From Membranipora membranacea (Eukaryota > Bryozoa > Gymnolaemata > Cheilostomatida > Membraniporidae): DNA of 64,000 nucleotides. Below the pieces are notes generated by a model. That model was not told where the DNA came from and searched no databases. It was given only the letters and a program-made list of their open reading frames with translations. Shown here in pieces: positions 60,001-64,000 of the stretch. The position numbers and the translations under genes were made by a program. How positions within the stretch are numbered: the first letter of the stretch is position 1; each line of letters begins with the position of its first letter. The DNA lies in NCBI GenBank assembly GCA_914767715.1, contig OU612071.1, forward strand, positions 16,116,948 through 16,180,947. The letters run 5' to 3'.

Positions 60001-63000
60001 CATCTGTTTGTGAGTGTGGGGACTGCTAGCCATTGTGTTGGCTTTTCTTCTCCCCACCTACCAATCAGTGCCAACACATTGGCTAAGGAAATGTGTGACC
60101 ACGTTATTTGCAGAGCTTTAAATGGTGCAGTGAATCAGGGAGAATTCTCCCTGAGTGAATAGAGTATATTGTTAAATTAAATTATGTAATGTCTCTCTTA
60201 CACAGGAGGTTAGAAGACAAGGCTCCCACATGTCATACATGTTTAGACTCCCTTTCTCAGCTGGTAATGTTTTCAGTGCCTCAATGTTGGATACTCTGTT
60301 ATATCAGGCTTTTGTGAAGGAGTACCTAATAACTATAGTGAGGCTCATGTGTGGTATAGACCAAGAAAAAGGCTCTGGTTTTCTGACTTGCGTGAGTATG
60401 TCCGTAGTCCATAATCCGTAGTTCAAAGTCCTCATTCTGTAGTCCAGAGTTCACATTCCACAGCCATGAAACTCCCTGAAACACAGCTAGATGTCTGTAG
60501 TCTTTCCTCTCTAGCCTGTGGTCCATAGAACACAGGCTGTTGTACAATGGGTTTATTTTATCGGTTTGCACTGTATAATACACAATATTTGATATGTCAT
60601 AAACATTCGTGTCAGAGATCTTTGTTTAATGTGGTGCTAATGCTAGATCAATGATTTCTAAAGTTGGTCACCACCTTTCCCATGAACAAGAGGGAAGCTC
60701 TCTTTCTCACATATTCTGGGATGGAAGTTATCCACTTGACTTTGGGTCAACGTAGCTAACATTGCATTGCTACACTTTTTTACCATGCAGATAAATATTG
60801 GCGAAGAAGAGAAATGGTTGAAGACTTACGGACGGCTATACCAGAAGTTGTGTTCTAATAATGGTGCTATTCCTATCGGTATATACAGAACACAGAAATC
60901 AGGCTCAGATAGCCAAGACTTTTCTACTGTGAGTGACTAATCTTGTATATTGTAGAGCAAATGACTGCGTGTCAGTTCTTTAACATGTCGCTCCTGGTAG
61001 ATTCAGGCCCTTCTGATTCAGAATGAGTATCATTCATTCAGAATGAGTATCATTTTGATCTTCAAGGACTTATCATTTTCCATTTCAATCTTTCCGCATT
61101 GTATTCTGTGAACTTACAACTATCAAGCTATCACAAAATTTAAAGAAAGCCACCTTGTTGCATGTTGTCTTGGGTTGTGGTAATTATATGAATCATGTTT
61201 TGTTTTGATATGTGTATCATTTTTGGTAGACTGTCGATATGGATGGAAGTACTGACTCGGCTAGTCCTGAATCTGGAAATGAGAAAGAGGAGATCTCAAA
61301 CTTAGTTAAAGGTTGCATGCGGGCTCTGAACCTTCCCCCAGATGATTACAGTAAGTTTTTTCAAGTTATCAGGCGATAATGAACCACATTTTGATTGTAT
61401 TCACCAAGTCTTTAATCCTGCCGTGGGCATTCTAAACAAAAACATGTGTGGTTAAGACAAGCAGCACAAATTGGTTGCCTTCCCTTGACTGATACAACAT
61501 TCTACAGCGAGACAGGTTCTTAGTGAATTTAACGTCAGAGCTTGACATAATAAATATTCACAATCCAATAAGTAGTAAATCATTAACGGTTGATTTTGAC
61601 TCAAAACAATCACCAGAACAAATTTTTCTTTTTATAAAATTTGAAGGAAAGGGTGAGTATTTGAAGACGGATAGCTTAAGATGTGCTTACCTTAATGGAT
61701 GATAATTCCATTTTTTTTGGCTGATTGTAATGAATATGGAATAAAAGAAAATCGAATATATTTGACATCCAAAACATAGACCGTACATCTACCTCTGTCA
61801 TATAACAAAACAGTAAAGCTTTAGTTGATCGCTACATATTTCAATGTCAAAAGTATATGAAGAGAAATGAAATAGAGGGCAATGCTTTTAGCAGTGTATT
61901 GAGTTCCAAAACTAGTGAAAATCCCTGTACCCCCGTAGTGGTTTTTGTTTGTAGTCAAACCAGTGATTCAGTTTGTGTAATAAGTTCATACCTTGTTCAG
62001 TTAGCTTAATTTTTTAAGCTTTCCATCTGGTTGTGTATGCAGTAGATCAACTTTAACACATCCTGTCAGTATTCAACTTCTCAAATACATCTTACGGTGA
62101 CTCTGCTGTTGAGGCACATGAAATAGATTTACTCAAAAGTCACATAAATCATGCTTCCCACAGTGTTTAAGAAAACATTCTTTAGGCCTACCTCCTTTAG
62201 CTTAGATGTAATAATGATCAAGCTTTAATTCATCAAATCAGTGTTTTATCTCTATCAATTTGGCAAAAAATCAGGAAACGTGTAAATGAGTTAGAGCCCC
62301 TCTTTGATTGTTGAAATATTGAGCAGATAATAATACAATGTCAATATTTTTACAGATAGCAAACAGAGTAGTAAGGAGAGAGAGGTATCTTATGTGATCA
62401 TCAATCCAGCTTATGACCTTGAACTTAATGATGGAGATATAGTGTAAGTTGTTATCTATGTTTTCAAAGAGGGTTTGATGTTCTGTTTTATTACAATAGC
62501 GAGTACTGAAGTACCGCTAAAGTAAATAATGGTTTCCAAATGAAAGAGCAATGAAGTATAAAACGTGATCAATATCCTGCCATCAAATATTGTCCGTGCC
62601 ATAACAACTTATGCTATAGCTGCTTCTGGCCTACCAGACAAGAAGCTTATTAAAAATAATCAAATTTTAATTTAATGGCATTTCTTGTGTGTAGATATGT
62701 TTTACGTCCAGCTTCCAAAAGACACACAGACAGAATGGAGAGGATACCAATGGATAGATTTCCCCACTCTGCTAGTAATCCTAATTTTGATGTAAGTACT
62801 TACCATCCTTATTTAGATTGAATATATCGTGACATAGAAAGTGTAGGCTTACTTAGTTTTATGTTCCCTAAATCTGAGCTTAATAGAAATCGGTTTTAGA
62901 TTTTTTTAATGTATTATGTCATATTAAAGGAATTGATTAAGCTTGCAAAAACTTGTCGCTTTCATGATGTCCTCCATTTGAGATGAGACTACCCTTACAT

Positions 63001-63513
63001 GTTGTTTTACAACATTGAACATATTTGTAGTTAAGATCATGTGTATTCTATGTATCCACAACGGCAGAGATTTCTTTGTATCATCTGGATTCATTCAGTG
63101 GTGCAGTGTAAGCTGGTTAATCCAGACTTTATAATTCGCTCAGTTCATTAAAAGTATTGGCTGAAATTAGTTTTGTATCTCCTCTCGACTAAACTTTGAA
63201 CTTAGAGTTTGCAGAGCTCCTGTAAATAAGACAAGGAAAATTGGTCCCTTCAGGCAGATCTCAATGCATTCTCTTTGAATTATGTTAACTGCACTGCAGT
63301 TTTAATTTAAGTACTTATGACGTCTAAATGACTGATCATTGTTTTTTAATATTGATATCACAGGTTGGGCCGGCCGACGACGCAGATGATGAGGAAGATG
63401 AATCTTCCGACCTTCTCAACCTTAATCAGAATAATAGTAACAATCATCGCCATGGGAACGGAGGGTACCAATACTCGAGGAAGTCTCCTCGCAGATCAAC
63501 CACCAAGTTGTGA
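29938..63513 (+). CDS. KCNT1: Slo2/KCNT sodium-activated potassium channel (Slack/Slick family), 31 coding exons
   Basis: This is a pore-forming subunit of the Na+-activated K+ channel of the plasma membrane, which acts as a tetramer. Exons: 29938-30062, 43159-43238, 43824-43914, 44483-44572, 44974-45157, 46134-46217, 46608-46702, 47583-47766, 48246-48410, 48920-49019, 49280-49380, 50656-50764, 51073-51181, 51692-51841, 52352-52493, 53873-53918, 54266-54289, 55357-55392, 56121-56235, 56593-56811, 57169-57301, 57725-57873, 58295-58366, 59231-59365, 59698-59809, 60206-60391, 60791-60928, 61230-61350, 62356-62443, 62695-62791, 63364-63513. They total 3630 nt (1209 residues; vertebrate members are ~1135-1230). 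Approximate layout: S1 73-94, S2 138-160, S3 173-190, S4 199-218, S5 235-253, filter TVGYGD 280-285, S6 296-311, RCK1 320-600, variable linker 604-755, RCK2 760-1060, polar tail. KCNT1 versus KCNT2 is not resolved; it may be pre-duplication. Confidence 0.95.
30070..30487. repeat. 19-bp minisatellite (38-bp dimer), ~22 copies, directly after exon 1A donor
   Basis: AGACTAGTCATGTCATCTC alternates with AGACTATTCACATTATCTC. The array starts within 10 bp of the exon 1A donor, and the intron start GTAAGTCATGTGATCTCAGA already resembles the unit. Higher-order alternation shows that 38-bp dimers were amplified. Confidence 0.92.
30880..31180. repeat. Three degenerate tandem repeats of about 90-115 bp
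   Basis: Each unit carries GGTTC(C/T), a run such as GATTCTAAGAAAAT and GATTCCGTAGAATTT, at about 30904, 31017 and 31105. The antisense open frame across them is probably a by-product of the repeat. Confidence 0.55.
31187..31557 (-). repeat. Dispersed repeat B, copy 1
   Basis: It reads AGCATACTGACTCTCGTGAT at its left and GAGCATGCGCAGAATGGG at its right, and is the reverse complement of the copy at 58660-59026. Both copies share GTCGTAAGGCTAAGTAT and CGGAATTCCGAGGCTCAATT blocks. No protein coding is seen. Confidence 0.85.
31846..31910 (+). repeat. Short repeat C (TAGTCTGAGCCCC element), copy 1
   Basis: CTAGTCTGAGCCCCCCAGAC then TTTTGCCCC and a C-rich stretch. Related copies are at 46049-46110 (+) and 57331-57385 (reverse); a fragment lies near 36283. 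Confidence 0.6.
33881..33900. repeat. Homopolymer run of 20 G
   Basis: Twenty consecutive G, an assembly-error-prone and G-quadruplex-prone tract in the Slo2 first intron. Confidence 0.9.
34597..34612 (-). mobile_element. Possible DNA-transposon terminus (CAGCAAGGGGCGGAT)
   Basis: On the minus strand, CAGCAAGGGGCGGATCTA resembles the CAG-GGGCGGATC ends of hAT-like elements seen in many animal genomes. No partner end was identified, so this is only suggestive. Confidence 0.25.
37417..38758. mobile_element. 1.34-kb near-perfect palindrome (large fold-back element)
   Basis: The left arm (37417-38080) starts TTAAGGTAATGTCAAAGACC. The right arm (38110-38758) ends GGTCTTTGACATTACCTTAA, its reverse complement. 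By eye the arms agree at about nine of ten positions across ~650 bp, with a spacer of only ~30 bp near 38095. TTAA at both ends could be a piggyBac-type target site. No transposase is present. It lies in the first intron of exon-1A transcripts, which could therefore form a very long RNA hairpin. Confidence 0.88.
40507..40619 (+). CDS. KCNT1: Slo2 alternative first exon 1B
   Basis: It starts [20 protein letters not shown] and ends [10 protein letters not shown] plus CA, before GTAAGT. It is 113 nt, phase 2, so joining to 43159 gives [13 protein letters not shown], close to the vertebrate Slack-B junction [13 protein letters not shown]. Acidic and polar N-terminus without a membrane segment. 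The phase fit and strong donor make it credible, but expression is unproven. Confidence 0.72.
41953..42050 (+). CDS. KCNT1: Slo2 alternative first exon 1C
   Basis: It encodes [20 protein letters not shown] and ends QRNFSRVSR plus AG before GTATGG. It is 98 nt, phase 2, the same as 1A and 1B, giving SR-RFQVEFF on joining to 43159. Ser/Pro/Arg-rich, so it could be a phosphorylation-prone tail. Weaker donor than 1B. Confidence 0.6.
43061..43238 (+). CDS. KCNT1: Slo2 possible contiguous start 1D reading into exon 2
   Basis: An ATG at 43061 opens [20 protein letters not shown] and continues without a stop through the exon 2 acceptor into [16 protein letters not shown] promoter just upstream would give a fourth N-terminus with no 5' coding splice. 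RRQRSIS is a basophilic kinase-like site. It may be chance readthrough of the intron end. Confidence 0.45.
43159..43238 (+). CDS. KCNT1: Slo2 exon 2, shared by all first exons
   Basis: Acceptor CCTTATAG. It encodes [20 protein letters not shown] and IKNQRS, matching [26 protein letters not shown] just before S1. One spare base before GTGAGT. Confidence 0.93.
43304..43415. mobile_element. Fold-back family A copy in Slo2 intron 2
   Basis: GCTAGATCAAGTTTAATCCA at the left, GAACCAAACTTGGTGAAG at the right, inner arms CCTGCATTCC and CCGAATGCACGC. Confidence 0.75.
43824..43914 (+). CDS. KCNT1: Slo2 exon 3: S1 segment
   Basis: It encodes [20 protein letters not shown] and [10 protein letters not shown], matching SLRIRLFNFSLKLL-CLLYI-RVLLEN in vertebrate Slo2. 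Donor GTGAGT with the codon split. Confidence 0.93.
44483..44572 (+). CDS. KCNT1: Slo2 exon 4: S1-S2 extracellular loop
   Basis: It encodes [20 protein letters not shown] and [10 protein letters not shown]. It contains two N-glycosylation sequons (NWT, NNT). The loop is variable in the family, so support comes mainly from exact phase and strong splice sites. Confidence 0.85.
44615..44672. mobile_element. Fold-back family A, right half only
   Basis: Contains AGTGGAGGAGGGGAGCAACT and CCGAATGCAGG then GTGGATCAAGCTAG. The left arm is missing or lost. Confidence 0.55.
44974..45157 (+). CDS. KCNT1: Slo2 exon 5: S2 and S3
   Basis: It encodes [20 protein letters not shown], then [17 protein letters not shown] and [20 protein letters not shown] and the helix pair match S2-S3 of Slack. 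Ends in phase 0 at GTGAGA. Confidence 0.93.
46049..46110 (+). repeat. Short repeat C copy 2
   Basis: CTAGTCTGAGCCCCAAGACT then CTTGCCCC; same orientation as the copy at 31846. It ends close to Slo2 exon 6. Confidence 0.55.
46134..46217 (+). CDS. KCNT1: Slo2 exon 6: S4-like segment
   Basis: It encodes [20 protein letters not shown] then KSILEHML. It matches the vertebrate Slo2 YIPVFLNCWLAKHALENMI. As in other Slo2 channels, this helix lacks the regularly spaced arginines of a voltage sensor. Confidence 0.93.
46608..46702 (+). CDS. KCNT1: Slo2 exon 7: S4-S5 linker and S5
   Basis: It encodes [20 protein letters not shown] and [11 protein letters not shown], matching [26 protein letters not shown]. 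Donor GTAAGT. Confidence 0.92.
46773..46846. repeat. Small inverted repeat GTCTAAATGCTCA / TGAGCATTTAGAC
   Basis: Perfect 13-bp arms around about 43 bp that contain two copies of ATGCAACTAAA. It lies in Slo2 intron 7. Confidence 0.8.
47583..47766 (+). CDS. KCNT1: Slo2 exon 8: pore helix, selectivity filter and S6
   Basis: It encodes [39 protein letters not shown] and AVLPMQ. The filter TVGYGD is the classic K+ signature; vertebrate Slo2 channels have [15 protein letters not shown] corresponds to TPETWSSKL. Confidence 0.97.
48246..48410 (+). CDS. KCNT1: Slo2 exon 9: S6 end and RCK1 start
   Basis: It encodes [36 protein letters not shown] and [14 protein letters not shown]. The [13 protein letters not shown] block is a Slo2 hallmark at the start of RCK1. 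Confidence 0.96.
48603..48690. mobile_element. Fold-back family A copy (diverged left arm)
   Basis: Right part GGGGAAGCAACTCTGAATGC AGGCAAACTG is clear; the left part ACAACTTGCTTTCATTTG is degenerate. Confidence 0.5.
48920..49019 (+). CDS. KCNT1: Slo2 exon 10: RCK1
   Basis: It encodes [20 protein letters not shown] and [14 protein letters not shown], matching DYYVVILCPTEMD...LQIPMWSQRVIYLQG. Confidence 0.94.
49280..49380 (+). CDS. KCNT1: Slo2 exon 11: RCK1
   Basis: It encodes [20 protein letters not shown] and [14 protein letters not shown], matching [30 protein letters not shown]. Phase 0 donor GTGAGT; the microexon would follow. Confidence 0.95.
49827..49835 (+). CDS. KCNT1: Candidate 9-nt microexon (Glu-Ala-Ala) in RCK1
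   Basis: The sequence GAGGCTGCA is flanked by GTTATTGTTATTATAG and GTAAGTACTC, a good acceptor and an almost perfect donor. Flanking exons 11 and 12 meet in phase 0, so inclusion inserts E-A-A between DRTAA and DEHTIL without frame change. Skipping gives the usual family sequence, so this would be a regulated insertion. Chance remains possible. Confidence 0.5.
50656..50764 (+). CDS. KCNT1: Slo2 exon 12: RCK1
   Basis: It encodes [20 protein letters not shown] and [16 protein letters not shown], matching DHQTILRAWAVKDFAP..YVQILKPENKFHIKFA. Confidence 0.95.
50834..50912. repeat. Tandem ~12-bp repeat (CCTTAACATGAT)
   Basis: About six imperfect units of ATGATCCTTAAC lie 70 bp after Slo2 exon 12. 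Confidence 0.8.
51073..51181 (+). CDS. KCNT1: Slo2 exon 13: RCK1
   Basis: It encodes [20 protein letters not shown] and [16 protein letters not shown], matching [36 protein letters not shown]. Confidence 0.96.
51185..51300 (+). mobile_element. Possible tRNA-derived SINE fragment
   Basis: GATCGTGGGTTTGAGTCCAA is a weak B-box-like sequence, followed by a GC-richer tail ending CATTCTTCGGAATGAGGTGC. No clear A box was seen. Confidence 0.3.
51692..51841 (+). CDS. KCNT1: Slo2 exon 14: RCK1 end
   Basis: It encodes [20 protein letters not shown], then [17 protein letters not shown], matching [20 protein letters not shown]...EGKSFTYAAFHAHKK. Confidence 0.95.
52352..52493 (+). CDS. KCNT1: Slo2 exon 15: RCK1 end and linker start
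   Basis: It encodes [20 protein letters not shown] and [17 protein letters not shown], matching YGVCLIGLKRE..ILLNPGP...CFYINITKEENSA. Phase 0 at GTATAC. Confidence 0.94.
53873..53918 (+). CDS. KCNT1: Slo2 exon 16 (46 nt): linker
   Basis: It encodes [30 protein letters not shown] over exons 16-17 resembles the IIASMGTVAMDL stretch of vertebrate Slack. Acceptor TTTGACAG, donor GTGAGT. Confidence 0.8.
54266..54289 (+). CDS. KCNT1: Slo2 exon 17 (24 nt microexon): linker
   Basis: It encodes MVASGVA with split glycine codons on both sides. It is phase 1/1, so it can be skipped without frame change and may be alternative. It is needed to give the Slack-like VAM-like motif. Confidence 0.65.
55357..55392 (+). 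CDS. KCNT1: Slo2 exon 18 (36 nt): linker
   Basis: It encodes [12 protein letters not shown], phase 1/1, a multiple of three and thus also skippable. Acceptor GTTTCAG, donor GTATTC (weak). Basic cluster KKLKRQ. Confidence 0.62.
55770..55850 (+). mobile_element. Possible tRNA-like SINE fragment
   Basis: GTAGTAACCTAAGTGC followed by CATGGGTTCGATTCCGAATC resembles A and B boxes. Single copy here, weak. Confidence 0.3.
56121..56235 (+). CDS. KCNT1: Slo2 exon 19: linker
   Basis: It encodes [20 protein letters not shown] and [18 protein letters not shown]; polar and Ser/Thr-rich, no family match except compatible phase (1 to 2). Confidence 0.8.
56593..56811 (+). CDS. KCNT1: Slo2 exon 20: linker with RRPSIA motif
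   Basis: It encodes [20 protein letters not shown], then an acidic segment ([17 protein letters not shown]). The RRPSIA motif also occurs in the vertebrate Slack linker as I recall it, and is a basophilic-kinase type site. Confidence 0.9.
57169..57301 (+). CDS. KCNT1: Slo2 exon 21: RCK2 start
   Basis: It encodes [20 protein letters not shown] and [18 protein letters not shown], matching PPNSPYIGSSPTLCHLLP...FCCLRLDKGCKHN. Confidence 0.95.
57331..57385 (-). repeat. Short repeat C copy 3, reversed
   Basis: On the minus strand CCTAGTCTGAGCCCCCCAGA followed by CTTTTTCCCC matches the copies at 31846 and 46049. Confidence 0.6.
57725..57873 (+). CDS. KCNT1: Slo2 exon 22: RCK2
   Basis: It encodes [35 protein letters not shown] and [11 protein letters not shown], matching [24 protein letters not shown]...LNPIVLLLDN. 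Confidence 0.95.
58295..58366 (+). CDS. KCNT1: Slo2 exon 23: RCK2
   Basis: It encodes [20 protein letters not shown] and SID, matching [23 protein letters not shown]. The donor is GTTTGT, weaker than most. Confidence 0.93.
   Translation, partial: TREALQRDYPPLPHGLLDHRLYR
58660..59026 (+). repeat. Dispersed repeat B, copy 2, inside Slo2 intron 23
   Basis: It starts CCATTCTGCGCATGCTCAGC and ends CGAGAGTCAGTATGC. It is the reverse complement of 31187-31557. It sits about 100 bp upstream of the competing acceptors of exon 24. Confidence 0.85.
59123..59230 (+). CDS. KCNT1: Candidate 5' extension of Slo2 exon 24 (36 residues, alternative acceptor)
   Basis: An acceptor TTTTTTTTCACCAG at 59122 (or AATAG at 59131) continues in frame with no stop to the family acceptor at 59230. 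The 108-nt (or 99-nt) insert reads [20 protein letters not shown] and on. The upstream site has a far better pyrimidine tract than the downstream one, but the downstream one reproduces the family sequence. Confidence 0.45.
59231..59365 (+). CDS. KCNT1: Slo2 exon 24: RCK2
   Basis: It encodes [20 protein letters not shown] and [20 protein letters not shown], matching [23 protein letters not shown]...DYMADAKTIVNVQ. The short acceptor is chosen because it restores GSID-RLDD. Confidence 0.92.
59698..59809 (+). CDS. KCNT1: Slo2 exon 25: RCK2
   Basis: It encodes [20 protein letters not shown] and [18 protein letters not shown], matching [38 protein letters not shown]. Confidence 0.96.
60206..60391 (+). 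CDS. KCNT1: Slo2 exon 26: RCK2
   Basis: It encodes [40 protein letters not shown] and GSGFLTC, matching [32 protein letters not shown]. Confidence 0.96.
60791..60928 (+). CDS. KCNT1: Slo2 exon 27: RCK2 end
   Basis: It encodes [20 protein letters not shown] and IGIYRTQKS, matching [27 protein letters not shown]. Confidence 0.95.
61230..61350 (+). CDS. KCNT1: Slo2 exon 28: C-terminal region
   Basis: It encodes [20 protein letters not shown] then [20 protein letters not shown], matching [21 protein letters not shown] in Slack. Confidence 0.9.
62356..62443 (+). CDS. KCNT1: Slo2 exon 29
   Basis: It encodes [20 protein letters not shown] and [10 protein letters not shown], matching [22 protein letters not shown]. 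Confidence 0.93.
62695..62791 (+). CDS. KCNT1: Slo2 exon 30
   Basis: It encodes [20 protein letters not shown] and [12 protein letters not shown], following the YLIRSDP strand of the family; then variable. Confidence 0.88.
63364..63513 (+). CDS. KCNT1: Slo2 exon 31: C-terminal tail with stop
   Basis: It encodes an acidic start ([12 protein letters not shown]), an Asn/His/Gly-rich middle and a basic end [12 protein letters not shown] then TGA. The final TKL is a class I PDZ-type motif. Confidence 0.9.
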   Translation, partial: VGPADDADDEEDESSDLLNLNQNNSNNHRHGNGGYQYSRKSPRRSTTKL

Positions 63514-64000
63514 AAATCGGATAGGAGTGAGACCATAACTAGGTTCAAAGTTCAAGCTTTTTTTGCACCAATTTTTATGGCTGGTGTGTATGATGCACCT
63601 GGTGATTGACCTTAGCTACATTCCATCTGTGAATGACAGCGCAAACAGCAAAGGCTGTATACTGCTGAGGCAGCTGACACGAGAAAGCAGAGAGTGTTGA
63701 ACAGTTATGTGAAGTTAAATGCCACATCAAATTTCACTATAAGCACGCTATACAATTTTTAGCAGCGTGATATAGTGCCGCATATTACTTACCACCCTCT
63801 TTCATCTGCCTTGCCCCTAAAAAGCAAAATCATGCAGACATTCTGAAATAGATTTAATGCACAAACTACAGGCCCGTAGTTCTAGGGGCGGCGGGAGGTG
63901 CTGCCTCCCCTAGAAAGCTAAATAAAGTGGCCTACAACCACTATAATTGAATCAGCTTCTCTCTGATTTCCATCAGCTTATTATATGCCTCAAATTTCTC
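63514..64000 (+). other. Slo2 3' UTR and possible transposon end
   Basis: An AATAAA signal lies at 63921-63926, about 410 bp after the stop. Around it is CAGGCCCGTAGTTCTAGGGG at 63869, which resembles the start of animal DNA-transposon ends, with a self-complementary AGGGGCGGCGGGAGGTGC / GCTGCCTCCCCT segment. The true transcript end is unknown. Confidence 0.5.

Overview
The window looks like nuclear DNA of an invertebrate animal. It is AT-rich, has long GT-AG introns, fold-back and tRNA-derived repeats, and no bacterial operon structure. Two multi-exon genes can be read with certainty, both on the + strand and head to tail. The phylum cannot be fixed from sequence alone; the repeat flavour (many short fold-back elements, transposon-like ends such as CAGGCCCGTAG) suggests a marine invertebrate, but that is only an impression.

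Region by region. 1-6743: no recognisable gene, only tandem repeats, an AT-rich simple-sequence patch and two fold-back repeat copies. 6744-23913: a complete GnT-IV (MGAT4, GT54) N-glycan-branching glycosyltransferase in 12 coding exons (554 residues; every splice phase fits), with an extra 36-nt in-frame cassette exon candidate between exons 9 and 10. 23914-29937: intergenic, containing the 3' UTR of the first gene and the promoter side of the second. 29938-63513: a complete Slo2/KCNT (Slack/Slick) Na+-activated K+ channel in 31 coding exons (1209 residues with first exon 1A; all phases fit). 63514-64000: its 3' UTR with a poly(A) signal and a possible transposon end.

The main discovery is the isoform architecture of the channel gene. 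At least three separate first exons, at about 29.9, 40.5 and 42.0 kb, end in the same phase and splice to one shared exon at 43159. A fourth start can be read contiguously into that exon. The most distal one carries the [10 protein letters not shown] motif that I recall from vertebrate Slick and Slack-A N-termini, so this choice of N-terminus may be ancient. Inside the gene there is also a 9-nt phase-0 microexon candidate (Glu-Ala-Ala) in RCK1, a string of 46/24/36-nt small exons in the RCK1-RCK2 linker, and competing in-frame acceptors that would add 33 or 36 residues to RCK2.

The repeat landscape is also unusual. A 1.34-kb near-perfect palindrome flanked by TTAA lies in channel intron 1. 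Two inverted copies of a ~370-bp repeat sit 27 kb apart in the same transcription unit. A fold-back element family is present in at least nine copies. Minisatellites immediately after the first coding exon of both genes share the 12-mer AGTCTGAGATGA in opposite orientations.

The two genes have no obvious joint pathway: one acts in Golgi N-glycan branching, the other in membrane excitability. Their adjacency is probably only positional.
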